Shown here in pieces: positions 8,701 through 12,100 of a stretch of 14,402 bases of DNA (position 1 is the stretch's first letter; each line of letters begins with the position of its first letter). Both the position numbers and the translations under genes were made by a program. The notes beneath the pieces were generated by a model. It was given only the letters and a program-made list of their open reading frames with translations. It made no database searches and had not been told where the DNA came from. The stretch comes from Baffinella frigidus (Eukaryota > Cryptophyceae > Cryptomonadales > Baffinellaceae), in contig MU646388.1 in assembly GCA_026770585.1 (NCBI GenBank), forward strand, positions 133,367 through 147,768, read 5' to 3'.

Positions 8701-8720
8701 ACACCGGACGCTGCGCCCAT
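228..8720 (-). CDS. Gene M: multi-exon C2HC zinc-finger, Lys-rich protein (model)
   Basis: Spliced model: exons 8367-8720, 7083-7148, 5018-5107, 2097-2198, 1057-1193 and 228-645, about 388 codons with a TAA stop at 228-230. The first four introns are phase 0 and the last is phase 2; every junction keeps the frame. Order of parts: hydrophobic leucine-rich start (residues about 10-24), a Gly/Arg then acidic segment, a charged helical stretch across exons 1-3, a Glu-rich exon, a C2HC finger (Cys238, Cys241, His254, Cys258) and a 130-residue Lys/Ser/Glu/Gly tail that looks nuclear or nucleic-acid binding. A signal-like N-terminus sits oddly with that tail, so the true start may differ. C2HC fingers bind nucleic acid or protein, but no specific family is recognised. 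Phase agreement at five junctions and the finger closing on splicing are the main evidence; no transcript data were available. Confidence 0.5.
646..1056 (-). other. Gene M intron 5 (411 bp), telomere-like at both ends
   Basis: It runs GT (1056-1055) to AG (647-646). The donor-side 40 bp and the acceptor-side 90 bp are degenerate telomeric C-strand repeat. The middle (about 740-960) contains a worn copy of a foldback family: GAGAATGCCAGAGG at about 839 matches, inverted, the terminus at about 11590-11610. The donor context AAAAA|GTCACG is weak. Splicing here is phase 2 and closes the zinc finger. Confidence 0.5.
651..735 (+). repeat. Degenerate interstitial TTTAGGG tract
   Basis: About 85 bp of TTTAGGG/TTTGGGG/TTCAGGG units on the plus strand. 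On the minus strand it reads CCCTAAACCC and runs straight into the acceptor of gene M exon 6. Confidence 0.85.
1057..1193 (-). CDS. Gene M exon 5: acidic segment and first half of zinc finger
   Basis: The acceptor is TTTTTGTTGCAG (AG at 1195-1194), the best pyrimidine tract in the gene. Its 45 codons read DTGGGWRPKM, an acidic stretch, then EWECETCEKRFAKEK, ending two bases into a Lys codon. CETC with a Phe four residues after the second Cys is typical of classical C2H2-type fingers, but this exon has no His ligand. Read unspliced, the frame stops at TAA 1041-1043, inside telomere-like repeat. An 11-nt C run (1115-1125, plus) encodes three Gly codons in frame, so a sequencing slip here would break the model. 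Confidence 0.6.
1226..1369. mobile_element. Foldback/MITE-like element, 144 bp
   Basis: Perfect 14-bp terminal inverted repeats, CGAGGCCATGCAAT at 1226-1239 and its complement at 1356-1369. The complementarity continues imperfectly (roughly three quarters) to a small centre near 1290. It has no coding capacity. Confidence 0.8.
1407..1518. mobile_element. Foldback element, 112 bp
   Basis: Arms 1407-1429 and 1496-1518 are complementary at 22 of 23 positions (GCTTCATAGTTCCAGGATC core). The 66-bp spacer carries GTACCAGAACGAG, which recurs in the right arm of the next foldback at 1750-1762. Confidence 0.8.
1633..1790. mobile_element. AT-rich foldback element, about 158 bp
   Basis: Long imperfect arms with the 14-bp perfect core ATAATTAGTTTTGT (1639-1652) and its complement (1769-1782). 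A small inner hairpin (AAACGA/TCGTTT) lies at 1681-1696. No coding capacity. Confidence 0.75.
1880..1985. mobile_element. Foldback element with 42-bp arms
   Basis: Arms 1880-1921 and 1944-1985 are complementary at 38 of 42 positions, separated by 22 bp. An extra internal copy of CTCTCTAACTGTCTT lies at the end of the left arm and start of the spacer. The strong stem-loop potential explains the overlapping open frames here. Confidence 0.85.
2097..2198 (-). CDS. Gene M exon 4: Lys/Glu-rich exon
   Basis: It has 34 codons starting ATG AAG CGG directly after the acceptor CCCAACAG (AG at 2200-2199) and ending GAT GAG before GTCCGC. The product is MKRLGKASGGKG, a run of Glu/Gly/Lys, then FEGEEISGLSDE. 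The third codon positions are GC-rich. The Met is taken as internal because both flanking introns are phase 0 and the frame joins exons 3 and 5. The acceptor's upstream tract is telomere-like C-strand (CCCAAACCC). The antisense frame on the plus strand is also open, which lowers confidence. Confidence 0.45.
2205..2375 (+). repeat. GGGTTTG heptamer array
   Basis: About 130 bp of nearly pure GGGTTTG (2211-2340), with a short degenerate TTTAGGG tail to about 2370. It generates spurious GVWGLGFG repeats in plus-strand frames and lies just upstream of the acceptor of gene M exon 4. Confidence 0.9.
2487..2693 (+). repeat. Dispersed repeat R, copy 1, with internal tandem duplication
   Basis: TAGCTCTGCCTC, then CATGCTGGGT, CAAATCCGTCAA and CACCAAATTGGCGAGACC. 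The same order of motifs occurs at about 10792-10960 (plus) and, inverted, at about 13205-13375. The last 54 bp (about 2586-2639) is tandemly repeated at about 2643-2693, and a third worn copy lies at 2973-3015. No coding potential. Confidence 0.7.
2722..2790 (+). repeat. CT microsatellite
   Basis: (CT)n interrupted by two GA steps, so a homopyrimidine tract on the plus strand. It is followed at 2795-2812 by CGCGCCAGCAGGAGGGAA, identical to the acceptor-side copy of gene P exon 5 at 12814-12831. Confidence 0.9.
2846..2913. other. Strong 30-bp stem-loop
   Basis: Arms 2846-2875 and 2884-2913 pair at 28 of 30 positions around an 8-nt loop. It is either a compact foldback element or a structured RNA within the intron; nothing decides between them. 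Confidence 0.8.
3156..3219 (+). repeat. Empty-site paralogue of the MITE target
   Basis: The 20 bp ending CACACGAT match 3311-3330 at 18/20, and the 46 bp from ATCGAGACTACG match 3493-3538 at 43/46, without the 162-bp element present there. This is a duplicated genomic segment lacking the insertion. Confidence 0.85.
3331..3492. mobile_element. MITE, 162 bp, 35-bp perfect TIRs, AT duplication
   Basis: Perfect inverted repeats 3331-3365 and 3458-3492 begin CTCATCCGGACGAGTATTCA, and each arm contains a near-palindrome (GTATTCATAATGAATAC). Pairing resumes as GGTGTATCTT after a 21-bp insertion in the left arm. Comparison with the empty paralogue at 3156-3219 fixes both ends and shows AT on each side (3329-3330, 3493-3494), consistent with a 2-bp target-site duplication. 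No transposase is encoded. Confidence 0.9.
3683..3848. mobile_element. Foldback element with GGTCAC-centre
   Basis: Outer arms around TATTTTAAAA (about 3687 and 3835). Central hairpin GGTCACGTAG at 3756-3765 with CTATGTGACC at 3784-3793. It shares the TTTGGTCAC centre and GTAGTAATTTT motif with the element at about 11430-11610, so they are probably one family. Confidence 0.65.
3905..4166 (-). repeat. CCCTAAA arrays bracketed by a 29-bp duplication
   Basis: A degenerate CCCTAAA/CCCTGAA tract spans 3905-4035 and a purer block 4075-4118. The block is flanked by 4036-4064 and 4138-4166 (GGGACCTTGCTGATACG-type), identical at 27 of 29 positions. This is the layout expected if telomeric repeat had been inserted with a short flanking duplication. 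Confidence 0.8.
4167..4560. repeat. Unique and weakly repeated intronic sequence with hairpin
   Basis: A segment near 4190-4225 (CTTTGACAACCTGCGCAG) recurs in worn form at 4447-4482. A stem pairs 4395-4412 with 4421-4438 (15 of 18, AGCCCTGGGACCCTACGG). The open frame at 4144-4365 has no coding character. Nothing else recognised. Confidence 0.5.
4564..4708. mobile_element. Foldback element
   Basis: Arms 4564-4591 and 4681-4708 share the 12-bp core CCACTTAGCAGC and its complement, with a smaller inner pairing (GGATAC/GTATCC). Imperfect and probably old. Confidence 0.55.
4794..4875 (-). other. Unplaced coding-like island
   Basis: The minus-strand frame reads VRDVYCTLISKLLDSGEE then FEALLS and TGA (4794-4796). 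Codon third positions are GC-rich and the residues look like an amphipathic helix. No acceptor in the right phase joins it to exon 3 of gene M. It may be an alternative terminal exon, a fragment of an older gene or chance. Confidence 0.25.
4882..4997. mobile_element. Foldback whose loop is an exon-edge copy
   Basis: Arms 4882-4917 and 4961-4997 (GGATTTGGTCCACTTTGAAGG type) are clear inverted repeats. A third arm in direct orientation lies at about 4745-4776. The 43-bp loop holds a copy of the 3' edge of gene M exon 3 with a donor: minus strand MKARRKMQRK then GTGACT, against AIKARSKMHRQ then GTGTCT in the real exon. Confidence 0.7.
5018..5107 (-). CDS. Gene M exon 3: charged helical exon
   Basis: Exactly 30 codons between CACCCTCTCAG (AG at 5109-5108) and CAG|GTGTCT (GT at 5017-5016), phase 0 at both ends. 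The product starts VHEGRARADEETEKKE and ends PEAIKARSKMHRQ, strongly helical and charged. It continues the helix of exons 1-2. Copies of its 3' edge (4925-4957) and of its 5' edge (about 5225-5251, 5412-5431 and perhaps about 5515-5550) lie in the flanking introns. Good splice sites and GC-rich third positions support it; function unknown. Confidence 0.55.
5110..5690. repeat. Degenerate tandem repeat (about 35-40 bp units)
   Basis: Recurring order on the plus strand: GGTGCGAGACA, then GATTTTTTTGTAAAGCAC, then CTGATGCA, with differing wear at about 5115, 5150, 5185, 5260, 5385, 5560, 5590 and 5640. Copies of the exon 3 edge GTGCACGAGGGG (minus strand) are interspersed. Confidence 0.55.
5273..5379. 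mobile_element. Foldback/MITE, 107 bp, 19-bp perfect TIRs
   Basis: ATATCCCTTAAGTGGCCAG at 5273-5291 and its complement at 5361-5379; inner palindrome GGTCAATTTTGACC. It interrupts one unit of the surrounding tandem repeat, leaving AT or ATAT at each edge. A half-copy of the same family lies at about 8076-8125. Confidence 0.8.
5795..5852 (-). other. Exon-like interval, 58 nt
   Basis: It is bounded by a very good acceptor (TTTTGGCCGATGCAG, AG at 5854-5853) and a donor (CGCAAG|GTGCGA, GT at 5794-5793). One frame gives SGVEWVEMQGQSWSDMHRK, whose last residues resemble the end of gene M exon 3. All three frames are open and its acceptor phase does not fit exon 2, so it is left outside the model. 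It may be alternatively spliced or a decayed exon copy. Confidence 0.3.
5916..6098. mobile_element. Foldback element, 183 bp, 57-bp arms
   Basis: Arms 5916-5972 and 6042-6098 (TGGTAGAGCGTTTGCGGTAA core) pair over nearly their whole length, with TT on both outer edges. The spacer is AT-rich and non-coding. Confidence 0.85.
6152..6404. mobile_element. Nested foldback, 253 bp
   Basis: Outer arms 6152-6193 and 6363-6404 pair over about 42 bp. Inner arms (about 6229-6257 and 6312-6340, CAGGTACAATTCGACC type) pair again. A direct repeat GTTGACTTACCGAGTCCGT at 6272-6290 and 6297-6315 lies inside. It looks like one foldback inserted in, or grown from, another. Confidence 0.75.
6475..6870 (+). repeat. 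Long degenerate TTTAGGG array
   Basis: About 390 bp of TTTAGGG with TTCAGGG, GTAGGG, TTGAGGG and GTTTGGG variants, decaying toward TTGAGGG at the right. It stops about 20 bp from a copy of the 3' edge of gene M exon 2. Confidence 0.9.
6891..6927 (-). pseudogene. Copy of the 3' edge of gene M exon 2
   Basis: The minus strand reads TKRKQQPEAVQQ followed by GTCCGCC, against LKRKQLQEAVQQ followed by GTGCCACC in the real exon about 190 bp away. It keeps the donor but has no acceptor of its own. Confidence 0.65.
7083..7148 (-). CDS. Gene M exon 2: basic helical exon
   Basis: 22 codons, VVSAKTERRKLKRKQLQEAV ending QQ, between GGCGCAG (AG at 7150-7149) and CAG|GTGCCA (GT at 7082-7081). Phase 0 on both sides. 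It directly continues the helix ending ERVNVLLRRQ in exon 1 and leads into exon 3. A second possible acceptor (TATCAG, AG at 7140-7139) would shorten it out of phase. A foldback arm (7153-7179) ends four bases from the acceptor. The basic helix could bind nucleic acid or a partner; that is inference. Confidence 0.5.
7153..7293. mobile_element. Foldback element next to acceptor
   Basis: Arms 7153-7179 and 7267-7293 pair at about 22 of 27 positions (GCCACGCCAG termini). Confidence 0.7.
7326..7444. mobile_element. MITE family T (copy 1), 119 bp
   Basis: Arms 7326-7358 and 7412-7444 start TAGCTTTGCCTC and contain TTTATTCTGGCTCGTCCT. The centre has CTATTCGCCATTTTGTACT. A second copy is at 10098-10198, just after a gene P donor. 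Confidence 0.85.
7471..7614. mobile_element. Loopless 144-bp palindrome
   Basis: Starts AGCCACTAGCC and ends GGCTAGTGGCT. Arms pair imperfectly along the full length and meet at a perfect 22-bp palindrome (7531-7552, containing a GGATCC centre). There is no spacer. Confidence 0.85.
7667..7819. mobile_element. AT-rich foldback element, 153 bp
   Basis: Arms about 7667-7703 and 7783-7819 share TTTAAAAGAAAATGG and ACATG motifs in inverted order; spacer non-coding. Confidence 0.75.
7879..8008. mobile_element. MITE family C (copy 1), 130 bp, TA ends
   Basis: Terminal repeats TACCACGCGAGAGGGCTCGA and its near-complement at 7989-8008. The ends read TA followed by CCACGC, suggesting a TA target duplication as in Tc1/mariner-type MITEs. 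An inverted second copy is at about 12294-12418. Confidence 0.85.
8076..8125. mobile_element. Half-copy of the 5273-5379 foldback family
   Basis: Reads, inverted, the CTTAAG / GGTCAATTTTGACC / AGGTCC order of the 5273-5379 element. Only one arm is present. Confidence 0.55.
8172..8317. mobile_element. Foldback element, 146 bp
   Basis: Arms 8172-8205 and 8283-8317 (CCGCCACCAGCCA termini) pair at about 28 of 34. The spacer has a T run and CACCTGAGGTACACCTCTGAG self-similarity. A solo arm of the same family is at about 10396-10445. Confidence 0.75.
8367..8720 (-). CDS. Gene M exon 1: predicted N-terminus
   Basis: 118 codons from ATG at 8720-8718 to CAG before GTCCTC. It begins MGAASGVGASLPALLLASSI, a hydrophobic signal- or anchor-like stretch, followed by a Gly/Pro-rich section, RLRGGRGIGKKGHVKR, an acidic EEVEEPKD and the helix DEERVNVLLRRQ, which joins exon 2 in phase. 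The same triplets read on the plus strand are also open and protein-like (VDALLVNRKRG, FDVPLFADTSAS); GC content at codon positions does not separate them. The minus strand is preferred because of the Met, the donor and the helix continuity. The frame stays open upstream to Met 9008, so the start is uncertain. Confidence 0.45.
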
Positions 8721-9113
8721 TGAACGCGACCCGCCCGCTCTGCTGCACGAGCCACAAGCCGATGTTGTGCTTACGAATATCTTTCCACGAACATCCTCGT
8801 CTGGCATTATCGGGATCCCCTCTTCCTGGAGCAAATTGATGGTCAATATTTCTTTTTTTATTTTATTTTTCTCGGAAAGTTTGATAGTCAAATCCGGCGC
8901 CAAAGCAATTCTAAGAAGGGAAAGTTCGTTCGCGGGGCGTACCGGCCGTTGCACCGCGCACCCTGCAGTGGCCCCGTGGTTAGCACGAGGATCTGTAGGG
9001 CGCCGCATTCCAGCTAAACCCGCACACGCCGCCAGGGAGGTTAATCTGGCCTTTCTGCGCCTGCTGAGCTACTATCGGCCAGCCGGTGGCTGGCCTCAGC
9101 CACCTTTCCGGCC
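8721..9113. promoter_or_regulatory. Head-to-head 5' region of genes M and P
   Basis: This 393-bp interval separates the two predicted starts. It holds an A/T-rich block (about 8838-8890) and the first copy of the 140-bp duplication. The position suggests a shared promoter, but no clear TATA element or initiator is identified; an open frame also crosses it on the minus strand. Confidence 0.3.
8945..9084 (+). repeat. 140-bp duplication, copy 1
   Basis: Very similar to 9391-9530 (GCATTCCAGCTAAACCCGCA and CTGCTGAGCTACTATCGG are identical in both), 446 bp apart. Copy 1 precedes gene P exon 1 and copy 2 lies in its intron 1. Both keep one plus frame open (RRIPAKPAHAAREV, LRLLSYYR), but the differences are replacement changes, so coding is doubtful. 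Confidence 0.85.
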
Positions 9114-9190
9114 ATGGAGGAGCGAGTGGCCTCAGCTGTGTTCGTTATAGACGTGGAGGGCCTCACCGCCGCCGGGGAGGCGCACGGCAG
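9114..9190 (+). CDS. Gene P exon 1
   Basis: It starts at ATG 9114 in GGCCATGG, an excellent translation-start context. Its 25 codons are MEERVASAVFVIDVEGLTAA then GEAHG, ending two bases into a codon before GTCTAA (GT at 9191-9192). The two leftover bases AG join T of exon 2 to give Ser. Unspliced, the frame stops at TAG 9261-9263. Confidence 0.55.
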
Positions 9191-12100
9191 GTCTAACCCC
9201 GCCAAACAGCCCCGTGTTCCTTCCCTGCACGCGCCTCTCAGGGCAACGTTATGTCCCGAATAGGAAACTACCGGCCAGCTTCCAAAGGTCCCCAGGCTGG
9301 ATGTACAGGGTGGGGTCCGATGCAGTGTTCGAGCTAGCACGACTCCCGCTGCGGAGAAGCTGGGATCCGATAGGGTAGAAAGGCCCTGGAAAGGCACGCG
9401 GATCCGCACCGCACACCCCACAGTGACTCCGGGGCTAGCACGAGGAGCTTCAGGGCGTCGCATTCCAGCTAAACCCGCACACGCCGCCAGGGAGGTTAAG
9501 CTGGCCATTCTGCGCCTGCTGAGCTACTATCGGCACCGCGGAGGGCACGCCAGGTTCCTCCCTTCCTTCTCTGCAACCCCACGTGCTGCGGATATCAGCA
9601 GGGGCGCTCAGTCGGCCAGGACGTGCGGATCTCAGAGCGGCTGCTTGCGGAGAGGCCCCGTCCCCTGCGTCGCGGCGCTTGCTCTCAGGGCACGCAAGGG
9701 CGTGTCGACATGATAAACCATAACGCGCCCCACAACTGACGCACGAGCCCTCCTCCTCAGTTGGGGCTACTCCTTCTTCAAGAGCGGCGCCGCAACCCCC
9801 CACAACACAGAGGCGCAGGCGCTCCTCCGCCCCACGACGCGCCGGCGCACCACCCACACCTTCGACGACGACGGCTTCGACAGCCTGCTCCGCGACCTCG
9901 ACCTCTTCGCGCAGGCCGCGCCGCGCGGAGTTCCGCGCGCCGCAAACGGTGGCGCCTCAGGTTATGAAGGCGGCTCGGAACCGCTCGGTGTGCTCGAGAA
10001 GTCTGCGGTGGCACAATCGGAGCAATCGGAGGCCGGCGTGCTCGAGACCCCGGCGCCGGCGCGGCGCGAGGACGCTGCCCGCAAGGTCTGCATCCGCCCG
10101 AGTTTTATTCTGGCTCGTCCCAAAAGCTTTATATTCGCCCTTTTGTACTGGGTTTCTGCTCTTACATCATTTTGAGGACGAGCCAGGATGAAACTTGGAC
10201 AGAGCTTGACGGTCTGGATCCGCCTCTATTCTCGAGTTGGCATGGCCCACCTCAGACACGCGCAGTTTTTTGGCGCGAGAAAGGTCTGCATCCCAAGTTG
10301 ACCAGATCAGGATATGTCGCCTGTACTAAATTTCACCAAGACTCAACACGCAGGGCTGAGTTCTGAGGGTTAGTCCGGGGGGGGGGGGGGGGGGGTAATC
10401 AACTCCACCCCGACCTGGTTCACTTCGGGTGGTTGGTGGACCCGCCTGAGTTCTCAAGTTGACATGATCCACCTCGGTCTGCCTCTCACCCGAACGAGAA
10501 TTCCTGAGGAATAAAATTTTCTATAAGAGATTGGAGCCTTTCCTTGAGAAATGAGGCTAACGACTCCAATGCCCTGGGGAGGAATTGTTTCCCTCAGGAA
10601 TACTTGACGCGATTAGATCTGCCTCTATTCGCAAGTTGGCATGCCCCAGCAGGACCCCGTGTGTCTGAGGTGCCTTCCCTCCTGCTCTCAAGTTGGCATG
10701 CCCGTGCGTGTGTCTGAACGCAGTGTTTTGACACACCTCCCTGCGCAAGCTGTGTGCCGCATCCCTTGAGGCCACAATACCGGGGAATTCTTCTAGCTCT
10801 GCCTCACTCTGGTTGACCGACTATTCTCAGGTTGACATGCTGGGTGTGCGGTACAAATCCGTCAACTTCGGAGCTGGGAAAGAGCCCGGGCTCACCAAAT
10901 TGGTAAGCCCACATAGACTGAAGACATAGCTAGAGGCTTAGCTCACCAAACTGGTGAGCTAAAATACACTGGGACATATCTAGGACGCCGCACTCAAACG
11001 CGTAGCGTCCCCCGAGGAGCAGGTGGCACAGGCTCTGCGAGAGGTGACTGGAGGCTACGACTGCCAACTGCTCGAATCCGGCTGTTTTCCTTTTTGTTGA
11101 ATTCCGGACGAATCCTGTGTTTTTTTGCAGGTGGCGCAGGCGCTTCGAGAGGTGATTGGGGGCTACGACTGGAAGCTGGCCCCGGAGGCTGCGGGCACGG
11201 GGAAGAAGGGGCGCGTGCTGAACGGTGCGATTTCACCCGGACGAGTATCCAGTACGATCTGGCAACGAAAATTACTACACGAATGTTTTACTATTACTTG
11301 TATGAACCAATTGTGTAGTAATTTTCGTTGCCAGAAAAGTAACATTTTGGGGGCTACGACTGGAAGCTGGCCCCGGAGGCTGCGGGCACGGGGAAGAAGG
11401 GGCGCGTGCTGGACGGTGCGATTCCACTCGAGAATGCTGGAGGACCCTATTTACATGTGGGTGTGTAAGAATTTGTAACAGTCACGGGCGGTTTGGTCAC
11501 GTACCTGACTCCGTTCGAGTCAGGAACGTGACCAAACTCACGAAAATTACTACGCCAATGCCCACTTGTAAAAGCATCTTGGTTTTAAAAAGGGGCCTCT
11601 AGCATTCTCTGGGGGCTGTGACTGGAAGCTGGCCCCGGAGGTGGCGGGGGTGGGGAAGGAGGGGCGCGTGCTGCATGGTGCGATTTCATCCGGACCAGTA
11701 TCCAACACGATTTCGCAACGAAAATTACTACACGAATGCTTTACTATTACTTGTATGGACCAATTGTGTAGTAATTTTCGTTGCCAGAAAAGTAACATTT
11801 TGGGGGCTACGACTGCAAGCTGGTCCTTGAGGCGGCTTGGGTGGGGGAGAGGGGCCGCTTGCTGCATGGTGCGATTCCATCCTTATCCGACACCAAATTC
11901 TGTTAAGTCTTGTTCTTTGGAACAGTAGACTTCATTCTCACGGAAATCCGGGCGAGTATTCAAGTTCAGTACGATTCGGCAACGAAAATTACTACACAAA
12001 TGTTTTACCAGTACTTGTGTGAACCAATTGTACAGTGGACCTACCCTAACACATACCCGTCGGGGCCGGACTGATTGAGTATGTGTGGAGGGTAGGTAAG

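Larger units (their letters stand above)
10086..10983 (+). other. Gene P intron 2 (898 bp)
   Basis: It runs GTCTGC to CATATCTAG. It holds MITE T copy 2 (starting 12 nt after the donor), a 13-nt repeat of the donor (AAGGTCTGCATCC at 10281-10293), a 19-G run (10377-10395), a solo foldback arm (10396-10445), a foldback (10500-10601) and many copies of the CTATTCTCAAGTTGGCATG piece of repeat R. Confidence 0.5.

Noticed and set aside
228-8720. Gene M as a DnaJ-type co-chaperone (charged helices then a zinc finger)
   Set aside because: No J domain or HPD motif is visible and the finger spacing differs; the resemblance is only in general layout.
8970-9020. Possible tRNA-derived SINE head (GTGGTTAGCACGAGGA resembles an A box) in the 140-bp duplication
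   Set aside because: The B-box match is poor, the A-B spacing is too short and no cloverleaf could be drawn.
9423-10014. Open frames of 70-135 codons on both strands around gene P intron 1 and exon 2
   Set aside because: GC-rich shadows: Arg/Pro/Ala-rich and overlapping the better-supported exon 2 frame.
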